A stretch of DNA of 64,000 nt from Klebsiella electrica (GTDB taxonomy: Bacteria > Pseudomonadota > Gammaproteobacteria > Enterobacterales > Enterobacteriaceae): the NCBI RefSeq assembly GCF_006711645.1, contig NZ_CP041247.1, forward strand, positions 2,418,001 to 2,482,000, given 5' to 3'. Shown here piece by piece: positions 27,867-37,751 of the stretch (its first letter is position 1; each line of letters opens with the position of its first letter). The position numbers and the translations under genes were made by a program. The notes below the pieces were generated by a model, which made no database searches, was not told where the DNA came from, and worked only from the letters and a program-made list of their open reading frames with translations.

Positions 27867-28769
27867 ATGAATATTGAGCTGCGTCATCTGCGCTACTTTA
27901 TTGCCGTCGCCGAAGAGCTCCATTTTGGCCGCGCGGCGGCACGGCTGAACATCTCACAGCCGCCGTTAAGCCAGCAGATCCAGATACTTGAACAACAGAT
28001 TGCCGCGCGCCTCTTCGCCCGAACCAACCGCAGCGTGAGCCTGACGGCGGCGGGGCGACAGTTTCTTGCCGACAGTCGGCACATCCTCAGCCTGGTCGAC
28101 GATGCGGCGGCGCGCGCAAGCCGTCTGCACCACGGTGAAACCGGGGAACTGCACATCGGCTTTACCTCCTCCGCGCCGTTTATCAAGGCGGTGTCCGATA
28201 CGCTCTCCACCTTTCGTCGACGCTATCCCGACGTGCATATTCAGACCCGGGAAACCAATACCCGCGAGCAGATTGTGCCGCTGAATGAAGGCGCCCTCGA
28301 TCTGGGGCTGATGCGCAATACGCAGCTGCCGGAGACGCTGGTCTGGGAGCGGGTGCTGCGTGAACCGCTGCTGGCGATGGTGCCGAGCGACCATCCCCTG
28401 GCGCGTCAGCAGGCGGTAAGCCTGGTGGAACTGGCCCGCGAACCGTTTGTCTTTTTTGATCCGCACGTCGGAACCGGGCTGTATGACGACATTCTGGGGC
28501 TGATGCGGCGCTATGGTCAGACGCCGACGATCGCCCAGGAGGTCGGCGAGGCGATGACGATTATTGGTCTGGTGGCTTCCGGACTGGGGGTATCGATATT
28601 GCCGGCGTCGTTTAAGCGGGTGCAGCTCAACGAAATGCGTTGGCTGCCGATCAAAGAACAGGATGCCGTTTCGGAAATGTGGTTGGTGTGGTCGAAGCAT
28701 CATGAGCAGAGCCAGGCGGCGCAGCGCTTTCGGCAATACCTGCTTGCTGCCGCTGCGCTGAATAATTAA
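27867..28769 (+). CDS. ynfL: LysR-type regulator YnfL
   Basis: 300 residues. It starts MNIELRHLRYFIAVAEELHFG, the BenM/CatR-type LysR N-terminus, followed by the HTH (AAARLNISQPPLSQQIQ) and an effector-binding domain. Divergent from ynfM with a ~117-bp AT-rich gap, as in E. coli, so it probably controls that transporter gene. Confidence 0.92.
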   Translation: MNIELRHLRYFIAVAEELHFGRAAARLNISQPPLSQQIQILEQQIAARLFARTNRSVSLTAAGRQFLADSRHILSLVDDAAARASRLHHGETGELHIGFTSSAPFIKAVSDTLSTFRRRYPDVHIQTRETNTREQIVPLNEGALDLGLMRNTQLPETLVWERVLREPLLAMVPSDHPLARQQAVSLVELAREPFVFFDPHVGTGLYDDILGLMRRYGQTPTIAQEVGEAMTIIGLVASGLGVSILPASFKRVQLNEMRWLPIKEQDAVSEMWLVWSKHHEQSQAAQRFRQYLLAAAALNN

Positions 28770-28890
28770 GACTAAAAACAGTCAAAAATGTGCGGTAAAT
28801 CACAAGGCTAAGTAAAAATTTGACGAGTGCTACCCAAGTGCTTCACCATAGCTAAAAGTTTATTTCGAAGCGCGAAAATAAAGGGAGTCA

Positions 28891-30114
28891 ATGGTGGTAG
28901 CGGACAGTCAGCCAGGCCATATCGATCAAATAAAGCAGACCAACGCAGGAGCGGTATATCGCCTGATTGATCAGCTTGGCCCGGTGTCGCGCATCGACCT
29001 CTCCCGTTTTGCGCAACTGGCACCGGCCAGCATTACTAAAATCGTGCGTGAAATGCTTGAAGCGCATCTGGTTCAGGAGACGGAAATTCAGGAGCCGGGG
29101 AGCCGCGGGCGTCCCGCCGTGGGTCTGATGGTCGAGACCGAGGCCTGGCACTATCTCTCCGTGCGAATCAGCCGCGGTGAAATTCACCTTGCGCTACGCG
29201 ATCTCAGCAGCAAGCTGGTGGTCGAGGAGCAGCTCGAGCTGGCGCTTGAGCACCCGCAGCCGTTCCTGACGCGCGTGGTTGCGCATATCGATCAATTCTT
29301 TATCCGCCATCAAAAGAAACTGGAGCGTCTGACCGCCATCGCCGTCACTTTGCCGGGCATCATTGATACCGAAAACGGCGTGATTCACCGGATGCCATTT
29401 TATGACGAGGTCAAAGATCTGCCGCTTGGCGAGGTTCTGGCGAACCACACCGGCGTCTCGGTCTATATCCAGCACGATATCAGCGCCTGGACGATGGCGG
29501 AGTCGCTGTTTGGCGCGTCCCGCGGGGCGCGGGATGTTATTCAGGTGGTGATTGATCATAACGTCGGCGCCGGGGTGATCACCGATGGTCGTCTGCTGCA
29601 TGCGGGCAGCAGCAGCCTGGTTGAGATCGGCCACACCCAGGTCGATCCCTACGGCAAGCGATGCTACTGCGGCAACCATGGTTGTCTGGAGACCATCGCC
29701 AGCGTCGAAAGCGTGCTGGAGCTGGCCCAGGTGCGAATGGCGAAATCAATGAGTTCGATGCTGCATCAGCAGCCGTTGAGCGTGGAGTGGCTGTGCCAGG
29801 CGGCGCTGCAGGGCGATCTGCTGGCGCGGGATATTATTAGCGGCGTCGGCCAGCACGTCGGGCGGATTCTGGCAATCATGGTGAATCTGTTCAACCCGCA
29901 AAAAATCCTCATCGGCTCGCCGTTTAGTCTGGCGGCCGATATTTTATTCCCTGCCATTTCAGATTGTATTCGCCAACAATCCCTGCCTGCCTACAGTCGG
30001 CATATTAGCGTTGAAAGCACGCAGTTCTCTAACCGTGGAACGATGGCCGGCGCCGCGCTGGTGAAGGACGCCCTCTATAACGGATCTCTGCTTATTCGAC
30101 TGTTACAGGGTTAA
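28891..30114 (+). CDS. mlc: Transcriptional repressor Mlc (ROK family)
   Basis: 407 residues, nearly the same as E. coli Mlc (406). N-terminal HTH with IDQIKQTNAGAVYRLIDQLG and RIDLSRFAQLAPASITKIV; ROK fold with zinc site CYCGNHGCLE; conserved C-terminus ALVKDALYNGSLLIRLLQG. It represses ptsG, ptsHI, manXYZ and malT and is released when the unphosphorylated glucose permease EIICB sequesters it at the membrane. Confidence 0.96.
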   Translation: MVVADSQPGHIDQIKQTNAGAVYRLIDQLGPVSRIDLSRFAQLAPASITKIVREMLEAHLVQETEIQEPGSRGRPAVGLMVETEAWHYLSVRISRGEIHLALRDLSSKLVVEEQLELALEHPQPFLTRVVAHIDQFFIRHQKKLERLTAIAVTLPGIIDTENGVIHRMPFYDEVKDLPLGEVLANHTGVSVYIQHDISAWTMAESLFGASRGARDVIQVVIDHNVGAGVITDGRLLHAGSSSLVEIGHTQVDPYGKRCYCGNHGCLETIASVESVLELAQVRMAKSMSSMLHQQPLSVEWLCQAALQGDLLARDIISGVGQHVGRILAIMVNLFNPQKILIGSPFSLAADILFPAISDCIRQQSLPAYSRHISVESTQFSNRGTMAGAALVKDALYNGSLLIRLLQG

Positions 30115-30241
30115 CATTTTTTCATAGTCACACCAAAAATTGCGCTATCTCAAGCCGGTATCCGGCGGCCTGGCGTAGACTTTTCCCACAGTTTATTCCT
30201 TCTCTTCTGTATAACTCGTCAACATAACTGTGGGGTTAATG

Positions 30242-30937
30242 ATGTTTAAGCGTTTCTTTATAACAGGTACTGACACCTCTGTCGGGAAGACAGTGGTTTC
30301 TCGTGCGCTGTTGCAGGCACTTGCTGCCAGCGGCAAAAGCGTCGCGGGATACAAGCCTGTGGCGAAGGGTAGCAAAGAGACGCCGGACGGATTGCGTAAT
30401 AAAGATGCGCTGATTTTACAAAGCGTGTCGTCGCTGGCGTTACCGTATGATGCTGTCAATCCCATAGCATTAAGCGAAGATGAAAGCAGCGTGGCACACA
30501 GCTGTCCTATCAACTACGGGCTGCTGTCGGATGGTCTCCAGCGTCTGGGCGGGCAGGTCGATCATGTGGTGGTTGAGGGGACCGGCGGCTGGCGAAGCCT
30601 GATGAACGATCTGCGTCCTCTTTCAGAGTGGGTGGTGCAGGAGCAGCTTCCGGTGGTGATGGTCGTCGGCATTCAGGAGGGCTGTATCAACCATGCTCTG
30701 CTGACCGCGCAGGCCATTGCCAACGACGGTCTGCCGATGATTGGCTGGGTGGCAAACCGGATTAATCCGGGTTTAGCGCATTACGCGGAAATCATCGAGG
30801 TGCTGAGCAAAAAGCTGCCCGGGCCGCTGATTGGCGAGCTTCCTTACCTGCCGCGCGCTGAACAGCGGGAGCTGAGCCAGTATATTGACCTAACCATGCT
30901 CGGCGACGTGATGGCGGTAGATAGAGTCCTGGCGTAA
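30242..30937 (+). CDS. bioD2: Dethiobiotin synthetase paralogue BioD2
   Basis: 231 residues, P-loop [19 protein letters not shown] at the N-terminus, VVVEGTGGW and GWVANRINP in the BioD positions. BioD closes the ureido ring of dethiobiotin using ATP and CO2; this is the YnfK copy found beside mlc in enterobacteria, whose own role is unclear because the biotin operon carries the main enzyme. I chose the second of two adjacent ATGs; TGGGG lies upstream. The last 48 bp overlap the convergent clcB. Confidence 0.92.
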   Translation: MFKRFFITGTDTSVGKTVVSRALLQALAASGKSVAGYKPVAKGSKETPDGLRNKDALILQSVSSLALPYDAVNPIALSEDESSVAHSCPINYGLLSDGLQRLGGQVDHVVVEGTGGWRSLMNDLRPLSEWVVQEQLPVVMVVGIQEGCINHALLTAQAIANDGLPMIGWVANRINPGLAHYAEIIEVLSKKLPGPLIGELPYLPRAEQRELSQYIDLTMLGDVMAVDRVLA

Positions 30938-32149
30938 CGTCCGGGAGAGCACCGATGCCAGCACGCTGGCAATCAATAAGCCGGGCAGTAATACGTACTG
31001 CCCGGTCATTTCACAAATCATCAGGGTCGACATAATCGGCGCATGCGTCGTGGCCGCCAGAAAGGCCGCCATTCCGGTCAGACCAATCATAATCGCCAGC
31101 CCTTGATCGTGGTGCAGCCACAGTCCGCTGAAGCTGGCAAACAGCATGCCCATCGCCAGACCGACGAACAGCGTCGGGGTAAACACGCCGCCCGGTGCGC
31201 CGGATCCGCTGCTGGCCAAAACTGCGAGCAGTTTGCACACAAAGACCACTGCGATGGCGCTAAACAGCGGCGGTGACTGCAGATAATGCTGTACCGTGCT
31301 GTAACCGTTGCCCCATACCGCAGGCGTGACCAGCGACAGCAGGCCGACAATGATCCCGCCGAGCGCCAGTTGCCACGGCGGCGAGAGATGCAGGCGCAAA
31401 AAGCAGCGGTGGCTGTAGCTCATCATCGCGATAAACAGCGGCCCGCATAGCCCGGCCAGCAGCCCGGTAGCCAGCATCAGCGCGTAGTGGAGAGCGGTCA
31501 GCGTCTCGTGAAACGCCACCTGATACAGCGGCGACGCGCCGCCGTTGATCAACTGCGTGAGCAGCAGGGCGATAACCGCGGAGATGACCACCGGGCCCAG
31601 TGACGCAAGCATCAGCGTGCCAAATAAAATTTCGGCAATAAACAAACTGCCGGCCAGCGGCGCATGATAGGCGCTGGCCATCCCGGCGGCGGCCCCGCAG
31701 GCGACCCACAGTTTCCATTCCGCTTTTGGCGTGAAGCGGCGGGCGAACAGCGACGCGGCCAGCGCGGCCAGCAGAATCATCGCGCCTTCGCGACCAATCG
31801 CGCTGCCGGTGGTCACCACCAATAACGAGGCCAGAGATTTGATCAGGCTGGCCGGGGTATCAAACTGACCGTCTCCGCTATCCAGCGCTTCCATATAGTC
31901 GGTGGGCGCATGCGGGCGCTGGCGGGTTCGGTATTGCCAGAGCCACAGCAGCGCGCCGGCTGCCAGCCCGCCAGCGGCCGGCGTGAGCAGACGTCGCCAG
32001 CCGGGTAGACCCTCGGCGGCATTGACCAGACTGCCGCTATGATCGTGCAGAAACAGTCCTTCCAGTATCCCCATCGCGCAATGAAACAGCGCAACGGCCA
32101 GCGCCGCCAGCATACCGACCAGGGTTGCAATCAGCAGGCGACGAAACAT
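30890..32149 (-). CDS. clcB: ClC-type voltage-gated chloride channel/antiporter ClcB
   Basis: 419 residues (E. coli 418). ClC signatures are present: [15 protein letters not shown] with the gating Glu region, ACGAAAGM, and [19 protein letters not shown]. ClcB is thought to help expel protons or dissipate charge in extreme acid resistance. The ATG at 32149 has CAGG upstream and matches the E. coli start; an ATG at 32188 is in frame but without ribosome site. The 3' end overlaps bioD2 antisense by 48 bp. Confidence 0.93.
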   Translation of the reverse strand: MFRRLLIATLVGMLAALAVALFHCAMGILEGLFLHDHSGSLVNAAEGLPGWRRLLTPAAGGLAAGALLWLWQYRTRQRPHAPTDYMEALDSGDGQFDTPASLIKSLASLLVVTTGSAIGREGAMILLAALAASLFARRFTPKAEWKLWVACGAAAGMASAYHAPLAGSLFIAEILFGTLMLASLGPVVISAVIALLLTQLINGGASPLYQVAFHETLTALHYALMLATGLLAGLCGPLFIAMMSYSHRCFLRLHLSPPWQLALGGIIVGLLSLVTPAVWGNGYSTVQHYLQSPPLFSAIAVVFVCKLLAVLASSGSGAPGGVFTPTLFVGLAMGMLFASFSGLWLHHDQGLAIMIGLTGMAAFLAATTHAPIMSTLMICEMTGQYVLLPGLLIASVLASVLSRTLRQDSIYRHHVAEHG

Positions 32150-32365
32150 GACCTGAACATCAGGATAATTATGCAGACGATGCATCATTGGTTACGGTCA
32201 TTAGCAGGAAACATAGACTTATTGTGATGGGAAATAAGCTTAGACGCAAAAGCTATAAATGCCTGAGCGGCGAAACTGCGAGGAGATGAGAATGCTGAAA
32301 TGAATACCGGCTGCGTGACGTTGTCACTAAAAATGCCATGCCCGTTTCCCGGCATGGCGATGCGT

Positions 32366-32974
32366 TTAGCGATACAGCGGCTTGTCGGCGACGGCAATCG
32401 GAAGCTGGCGCTGCCACTCGGCGAGCGTCGCCTGCGCCAGCTCTGCGAGGGATTGATAAAAGGGGTGTCCGGCCCCGGCGATAAACACCGCAAGGAACCG
32501 GCCGGACCAGGGGAGCAGGTGCCAGGCGAGCAGCTGCGAAAACGCCTCCTCCTGCCCGGACTCGCACAGCCAGGCGGCGAGCAGCAGGAGCGTGCCAAAA
32601 TGGTCTTCCGGCTCCTGGCTTTGCGCCGCGTGAGCAATCCCGTTCGCTCGCATCCACTCCCGCAATGCCAGAGTGGAGTCGCCGAACAGCACATTCTCTT
32701 TATCCAGCCACACCGAACCCCACGGCGGGGCGGGCAGCGCCCAGGGACCGATAAACAGGCGTTGCCAGGCCTGAGGGAGCGCTTCATCGCTGGCGGCGGC
32801 GAACCCGGCCACCAGCGATTCGGCCAGCGGAAAAGGCCATTGCGCCTGCCAGCTGCCGTCTCGCAGAGCCGCTACCAGCGGCGCGGCCTGCGCGCTGTCC
32901 GGGGAAAATGAAAACAGGGCGCCCAGCGTGCGGGCGCTCAACGCGACGGCGTCGCGGTAGTGAACTTGCATCAT
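32366..32974 (-). CDS. dmsD: Tat proofreading chaperone DmsD
   Basis: 202 residues of the TorD/DmsD family. DmsD binds the twin-arginine leader of DMSO/selenate reductase catalytic subunits while the molybdenum cofactor is inserted. Typical parts: LFIGPWALPAPPWGSVWLD, EPEDHFGTLLLLAAWL and FYQSLAELAQ. AGGAAG precedes the ATG at 32974; upstream in-frame ATG at 33007 is less likely. It lies 42 bp after the ynfH scar, in the position it has at the end of ynfEFGH. Confidence 0.92.
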   Translation of the reverse strand: MMQVHYRDAVALSARTLGALFSFSPDSAQAAPLVAALRDGSWQAQWPFPLAESLVAGFAAASDEALPQAWQRLFIGPWALPAPPWGSVWLDKENVLFGDSTLALREWMRANGIAHAAQSQEPEDHFGTLLLLAAWLCESGQEEAFSQLLAWHLLPWSGRFLAVFIAGAGHPFYQSLAELAQATLAEWQRQLPIAVADKPLYR

Positions 32975-33016
32975 GTACTCTTCCTTACGGCGGCGGGACG
33001 GTGCCACGCCTGAATA

Positions 33017-33106
33017 TTAACCAGCCATCGGGCGCCGCTGGCGATTATTGCATTGCCCGAGCACTGTGAACAGCGCCAGCGGCCATTCATGCCATCCATT
33101 ACCCAT
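33017..33106 (-). pseudogene. ynfH: Scar of ynfH (membrane anchor of DMSO-type reductase), with ynfG missing
   Basis: A 29-codon reading frame begins MGNGWHEWPLALFTVLGQC, which matches the first 19 residues of E. coli YnfH, then continues NNRQRRPMAG and stops. The remaining ~265 codons of ynfH are absent, as is the whole ynfG gene for the Fe-S subunit; the upstream neighbour is ynfE and the downstream one dmsD, each 42 bp away. GGAAGGAG precedes the ATG, so the scar still has the original ribosome site. The final MAG could be the old C-terminus joined by an internal deletion (inference). Confidence 0.85.
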
Positions 33107-33148
33107 GGGCTCCTTCCTTGCCTGTGGTCAGACATTGAACCCGGAAGA

Positions 33149-35599
33149 TCATGACGCCGCGTCCTGCACCCTGGCGATGTCAACGAGGTTGGTATGCTGT
33201 GGATTGCCTTTTGCCAGCGGTGAAGGCCGCTGGGTGGTCAGGGTATTAATGCAGGCGCCACGATCGATGCGGTCGCCGTCCATACTGGCGTCATGCCATG
33301 CTCCCTGACCCATGGCCGCGACGCCGGGCATGATGCGCGGCGTGACTTTCGCCGCAATCCGCAGTTCGCCGCGTGAGTTGAAGACGCGCACCAGATCGCC
33401 GTTTTTAATGCCGCGCGGCCTGGCATCAAGCGGATTGATCCACACCTCCTGGCGACAGGCGGCCTGTAGCACATCGACGTTGCCGTAGCTGGAGTGGGTT
33501 CGGGCCTTGTAGTGAAAACCGAAAAGCTGCAGCGGGAACTGGTCGCGCAGCGGGTCATCCCAGCCTTCGAAAGTGGAGGCGTAAATGGGTAACGGGCTGA
33601 TGGTTTCATCTTTTTGCAACTGCCAACGGGCGGCAATATCCGCCAGCTGGCTGGAGTAAATCTCAATTTTGCCGGAAGGGGTTTTTAACGGGTGCGCGAG
33701 CGGGTCTTCACGAAAATTGCGATAGGCGACAAAATGGCCGTCCGGATCTTTCCGCTTGTAAATGCCCATTTCTTTCAGCGCTTCGTAGCCGGGCAGCGCG
33801 GGATCGCGGGCCAACATTTTGGCGTACAGATACTGCAGCCACTGCTCCTGAGTGCGACCTTCGGTAAAACGTTGATAAATATCGTCGCCGAGGCGTTTGG
33901 CCACTTCGCTGAGGATCCAGTAGATCGGTTTGCGCTCGAATTTCGCCGTGGTCGCGGGCTGAATAAAAATCAGGTAGCCCATGTTCCCGGCATAGTCGTT
34001 AGGGATAATGTCTTCTTGTTCGACGGTCATCAGGTCCGGCAGCAGAATGTCGGCATACTTCGCCGAAGAGGTCATAAAGTTTTCAATCACCACGATCATC
34101 TCGCATTTTTTCTCGTCCTCGAGAATTTTGTGGGTTTTGTTGATATCGGAATGCTGGTTGACGAGAGTATTGCCGGCATAGTTCCAGATAAACTTAATCG
34201 GCACATCCAGCTTCTCCTTGCCTCTGACGCCGTCACGCAGCGCGGTCATCTCCGGGCCGCGCGCGATGGCGTCGGTCCAGCTAAAGCAGGAGATGGCGGT
34301 TTTGACCGGATTGACCAGTACCGGCAGGCGCTCAATGGTCAGGGTATAGGTCGATTCGCGCGCGCCGCTGCTGCCGCCGTTAATGCCGACGTTTCCGGTC
34401 AGAATCGGCAGCATGGCAATCGCCCGCGAAGCCAGTTCCCCGTTAGCCTGACGCTGCGGTCCCCATCCCTGGCAAATACAGGCGGGTCGGGTGGTGCCAA
34501 TTTCCCGGGCCAGTTTAATGATTCGGTCGACGGGAATCCCGGTGATACGCGATGCCCACTGCGGCGTTTTGGCGGTGCCGTCCTCGCCGTGGCCGAGAAT
34601 GTAGGCTTTGTAGTGACTATTGGGCGGGGCGCCGGCGGGAAGGGTTTTTTCGTCGTAGCCGACGCAGTAGTTATCGAGGAACGGCAGATCGACCAGATTC
34701 TCGTTAATCAGTACCCAGGCGATACCGGCCACCAGCGCGGCATCGGTGCCCGGACGAATAGGGATCCATTCATCTTCCCGCCCGGCGGCGGTATCGGTGT
34801 AGCGCGGATCAATGACAATCATCCGCGCGTTGGAGCGTTCGCGGGCCTGCTCCAGATACCAGGTGATGCCGCCGCCGCTCATGCGGGTTTCCGCCGGGTT
34901 ATTGCCGAACATCACCACCAGTTTGCTGTTTTCGATATCCGAGGTGCTGTTGCCCTCGTTGCTGCCGTAGGTGTAGGGCATGGCGCAGGCAATCTGGGCG
35001 GTACTGTAGGTGCCGTACTGATTCAGCGACCCGCCGTAGCAGTTCATCAGGCGCGTGACCGGCGAGGCCGATGGCGAGGAACGGGTGATATTACCGCCGA
35101 CGATCCCCGATGAGTAGTTAATGTAAACCGCCTCGTTGCCGTAGTCTTTCACCACTCTTTGCAGATTGCTGGCGATGGTATCCAGCGCTTCTTCCCAGCT
35201 GATGCGCTCAAACTTGCCTTCGCCGCGTTTGCCGACGCGTTTCATCGGGTAATTCAGGCGATCCGGGTGATTGATCCGTCGGCGAATGGAACGGCCGCGC
35301 AGGCAGGCGCGTACCTGATGGTCGCCATAATTATCCATTCCGGTGTTATCCGTCTCTACCCAGGTGACTTCATTATCGCGCACGTGCAGACGCAGCGCGC
35401 AGCGACTGCCGCAGTTTACCGAACAGGCGCCCCAGACGATGCGTTCTTCGCTCTGCGTCGCCTGCTGAACGGCCGCCGCAGCGGAACGCAGACTGAAAGG
35501 AAGCGAGAGTCCACCGGCGGCAAGCGCCAGTGAGCCTATCGCAGACGATTTAATTAACGTGCGTCGGCTGACGCCGCCAGAATGTTCCTGACTGGACAT
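33149..35599 (-). CDS. ynfE: DmsA/YnfE-type molybdopterin oxidoreductase, catalytic subunit
   Basis: 816 residues, full length (E. coli YnfE 808). Twin-arginine leader SRRTLIKSSAIGSLALAAG, Fe-S motif ACSVNCGSRCALRL, then the molybdopterin domains ending with the dinucleotide-binding domain. E. coli YnfE/YnfF reduce selenate and related S- or N-oxides in the periplasm with YnfG (Fe-S) and YnfH (anchor). Here there is only one catalytic gene instead of two, and no ynfG or intact ynfH, so electron supply must come from elsewhere or the enzyme is idle. A NarL-type site and an inverted repeat lie upstream. The frame itself shows no damage. Confidence 0.93.
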   Translation of the reverse strand: MSSQEHSGGVSRRTLIKSSAIGSLALAAGGLSLPFSLRSAAAAVQQATQSEERIVWGACSVNCGSRCALRLHVRDNEVTWVETDNTGMDNYGDHQVRACLRGRSIRRRINHPDRLNYPMKRVGKRGEGKFERISWEEALDTIASNLQRVVKDYGNEAVYINYSSGIVGGNITRSSPSASPVTRLMNCYGGSLNQYGTYSTAQIACAMPYTYGSNEGNSTSDIENSKLVVMFGNNPAETRMSGGGITWYLEQARERSNARMIVIDPRYTDTAAGREDEWIPIRPGTDAALVAGIAWVLINENLVDLPFLDNYCVGYDEKTLPAGAPPNSHYKAYILGHGEDGTAKTPQWASRITGIPVDRIIKLAREIGTTRPACICQGWGPQRQANGELASRAIAMLPILTGNVGINGGSSGARESTYTLTIERLPVLVNPVKTAISCFSWTDAIARGPEMTALRDGVRGKEKLDVPIKFIWNYAGNTLVNQHSDINKTHKILEDEKKCEMIVVIENFMTSSAKYADILLPDLMTVEQEDIIPNDYAGNMGYLIFIQPATTAKFERKPIYWILSEVAKRLGDDIYQRFTEGRTQEQWLQYLYAKMLARDPALPGYEALKEMGIYKRKDPDGHFVAYRNFREDPLAHPLKTPSGKIEIYSSQLADIAARWQLQKDETISPLPIYASTFEGWDDPLRDQFPLQLFGFHYKARTHSSYGNVDVLQAACRQEVWINPLDARPRGIKNGDLVRVFNSRGELRIAAKVTPRIMPGVAAMGQGAWHDASMDGDRIDRGACINTLTTQRPSPLAKGNPQHTNLVDIARVQDAAS

Positions 35600-35670
35600 G
35601 GCTCACCCCATCGTTGTCGTGCTGCTGAAAGATTGCCGGTAGCATTTTCCGGTGTATGGGTGAGCAATCA

Positions 35671-35686
35671 TACCCAGAGTGGGGTA
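35671..35686 (-). promoter_or_regulatory. Candidate NarL/NarP 7-2-7 site upstream of ynfE
   Basis: Minus strand TACCCCA-CT-CTGGGTA: two inverted heptamers, each matching TACYYMT in six of seven positions, with the 2-bp spacing that NarL and NarP prefer. It lies 72 bp upstream of the ynfE start. E. coli ynfE is FNR-activated and nitrate-repressed, which fits; I could not find a convincing FNR box. Confidence 0.5.
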
Positions 35687-35727
35687 GAAGGATATTATCC
35701 CTGGTCAACTCAGGGATAATATCCTTC
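35687..35727. repeat. Perfect 17-bp inverted repeat between ynfD and ynfE
   Basis: GAAGGATATTATCCCTG, 7-nt spacer, then its exact reverse complement. It directly abuts the candidate NarL site and follows the ynfD stop by 16 bp. No T-run flanks it, so a terminator role for ynfD is possible but not typical; an operator or RNA-processing structure is an alternative. Confidence 0.85.
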
Positions 35728-35743
35728 GAATGAAAATAACAGG

Positions 35744-36007
35744 TTAACGGGCGTCGCTGTCTGAGTCGGCGTTACGGGTATAGGTAATCTTAAAGGTATC
35801 GTTAGCACAGTGGCCGACCACCTGGGCGCCGGGCTGATCGGGTTGATCGTTGGGTACAATCGCTAACGTAAAGCCTGCGGCCGGCACGCCGTTGTTGACG
35901 ATCTTTTGCTGAATATCGTTCTTCACGCGTTCGCAGGAATCGGGAGCGGCCAGCGCCGGGGCGGAACCCAGCAGCAGGGCGACGCATAGCCAGAGAGAGC
36001 GTTTCAT
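35744..36007 (-). CDS. ynfD: DUF1161 periplasmic protein YnfD
   Basis: 87 residues. Signal peptide MKRSLWLCVALLLGSAPALA, then a small domain with two Cys (DSCERVK and VGHCAND) that likely form a disulphide. Matches the uncharacterised YnfD family and keeps its place between ynfE and ynfC. AAGGAG precedes a double ATG; I chose the second (36007) for spacing. Confidence 0.88.
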   Translation of the reverse strand: MKRSLWLCVALLLGSAPALAAPDSCERVKNDIQQKIVNNGVPAAGFTLAIVPNDQPDQPGAQVVGHCANDTFKITYTRNADSDSDAR

Positions 36008-36109
36008 CATAGACTCCTTAATAACGTTATCCAGCTCTAAGCATAGCAGAACTGGTGTAAACAATTGTATTTGCTAATATGATTGCAATATGCACAAAAG
36101 GGATCCGGC

Positions 36110-36814
36110 GTGAAAAAACGGTTATTGCTGATATCGGCGGTGATGGTGCTCGGCGCCTGCGATGCGCAGAAGTCGCCTGAAGCGTTTACGCCGGAAATGG
36201 CGAGTTTTTCCAATGAGTTCGATCCGCTGCGCGGTCCGGTGAAAGATTTTAGCCAGACCCTGTTTGACGAACACGACGAGGTGGTAAAACGGGTGAGTGC
36301 CAGCCTGTCCAGGGAGGGCTGTTTCGATCTGCTGGCGCTGGAAGACCGGGAAAATAATACCGGCGCGACGCTGATGCTGGATGCCAACTTCTATCTTGAC
36401 GCCCACACCCGCGAGAAACGCCTGCGCCTGCAGGGAAAATGTCAGCTCGCGGAACTGCCGTCGGCAGGCATCACCTGGGAAACGGACGATAACGGTTTTG
36501 TGGTGGCCGCGCGTGGCAAAGAGACGACCGCCACCTACCAATATGACAGCGAGGGCTATCCGACCGGTAAAACCACCGTGGCGAAAAACGAGCGTTTTAC
36601 GGTGGTCTCCACGCCGGCGGGGGATCCGCGTAAAAAGCTGGATTACACGGCGACCAGCACCTTCAACGATCGACAGCTGGGAAATGTGCGTCAAACCTGC
36701 GATTACGATAGCCACGATAACCCGGTTGATTGCCAGCTGCAGGTTATCGATGAAAGCGTTCAGCCGCCGTTAACCCGTCTTTATACCATCAAAAACAGTA
36801 TCGAATACTACTGA
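36110..36814 (+). CDS. ynfC: Lipoprotein YnfC (UPF0257)
   Basis: 234 residues from a GTG start, which puts the signal peptide first: [17 protein letters not shown], with lipobox LGAC. The mature part closely follows E. coli YnfC ([46 protein letters not shown]). Function unknown. An in-frame ATG at 36083 would push the lipobox too far from the N-terminus. The end overlaps the convergent speG by 7 bp. Confidence 0.9.
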   Translation: MKKRLLLISAVMVLGACDAQKSPEAFTPEMASFSNEFDPLRGPVKDFSQTLFDEHDEVVKRVSASLSREGCFDLLALEDRENNTGATLMLDANFYLDAHTREKRLRLQGKCQLAELPSAGITWETDDNGFVVAARGKETTATYQYDSEGYPTGKTTVAKNERFTVVSTPAGDPRKKLDYTATSTFNDRQLGNVRQTCDYDSHDNPVDCQLQVIDESVQPPLTRLYTIKNSIEYY

Positions 36815-37368
36815 GCCGTGGGCTTCAGCAGCGACTGTCCCTGGGTGCGGTGTTCGGTAATATACTGGTGCTGGAACAGGCACATACGAATGGTATTGCG
36901 ATATTCGCCGTTGATAAAAAATTCATGAATCAGCTCCCCCTCGACCATAAAACCAAGTTTGCGGTAGATGTGGATGGCTTTTTCATTTTCGCTGTCGACG
37001 ATGAGATACAGTTTATACAGATTGAGAACGGTAAAACCGTAGTCCATCGCCAGCTTCGCCGCGCGTGTCGCCAGACCTTTGCCCTGATAATCCGGTGAAA
37101 TGATGATTTGAAATTCGGCCCGACGATGGACATGGTTGATCTCGACCAGTTCCACCAGCCCGGCTTTTTCACCATTACATTCGATAACAAACCGGCGTTC
37201 GCTCTGATCGTGAATGTGTTTATCGTACAGGTCGGAGAGCTCGACAAAAGCCTCGTAGGGCTCTTCAAACCAGTAGCGCATTACGCTGGCATTATTATCG
37301 AGCTGGTGGACAAAACGTAAGTCTTCACGCTCGAGCGGACGAAGTTTGATGGAATAAGCGTCAGTCAT
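36808..37368 (-). CDS. speG: Spermidine N1-acetyltransferase SpeG
   Basis: 186 residues, GNAT fold; nearly identical to E. coli SpeG. Acetyl-CoA motif [22 protein letters not shown], and the substrate-binding N-terminal part [20 protein letters not shown]. It acetylates spermidine (and spermine) to relieve polyamine toxicity, which links it functionally to the spermidine exporter MdtJI elsewhere in this window. Confidence 0.95.
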   Translation of the reverse strand: MTDAYSIKLRPLEREDLRFVHQLDNNASVMRYWFEEPYEAFVELSDLYDKHIHDQSERRFVIECNGEKAGLVELVEINHVHRRAEFQIIISPDYQGKGLATRAAKLAMDYGFTVLNLYKLYLIVDSENEKAIHIYRKLGFMVEGELIHEFFINGEYRNTIRMCLFQHQYITEHRTQGQSLLKPTAQ

Positions 37369-37409
37369 GGCTGTTCCTGTCGATAAAAGCTAACTATCGC
37401 GCCGACGAA

Positions 37410-37751
37410 TTAAGGCGTAATGGCGCGGCCGGTTCGGCGGTCGAGGCAGCGCAGGGTGTTCGGTTCCCAGTACGCGTTGACGTTCGCACTTTTCTGGCAG
37501 TTGTCCTGCGCATCAAAAGCGACGTCAGCCTTGTCCCACTCTTTTTCGACGCGGGTGTTGACCTTATGACGCAAAGAGCGGGTGTCGTTCCACTGCTCTT
37601 TTTCCATGGCGGCCTGCTGGCGGCTTTGCGCGCTATCGCCGGATTCAATCACCAGCTTGCTGGTTTGCGCGAAAGACGATGCGCTAAAGAGTACGGCGCT
37701 CAGCGCCAGTATTGCTGTCAGGCACCAACGTGTGTTCTGTGTCGTTTTCAT
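37410..37751 (-). CDS. ynfB: DUF1283 secreted protein YnfB
   Basis: 113 residues, the same as E. coli YnfB. Signal peptide ending SASSFAQ, then the highly conserved [20 protein letters not shown], a [18 protein letters not shown] segment and [15 protein letters not shown]. Periplasmic, function unknown. AAGGAAA precedes the start; a GTG codon directly before the ATG could also serve. Confidence 0.93.
   Translation of the reverse strand: MKTTQNTRWCLTAILALSAVLFSASSFAQTSKLVIESGDSAQSRQQAAMEKEQWNDTRSLRHKVNTRVEKEWDKADVAFDAQDNCQKSANVNAYWEPNTLRCLDRRTGRAITP

Noticed and set aside
33692..35113. 473-codon plus-strand frame opposite ynfE
   Set aside because: Antisense shadow; ynfE has conserved Fe-S and molybdopterin motifs on the other strand.
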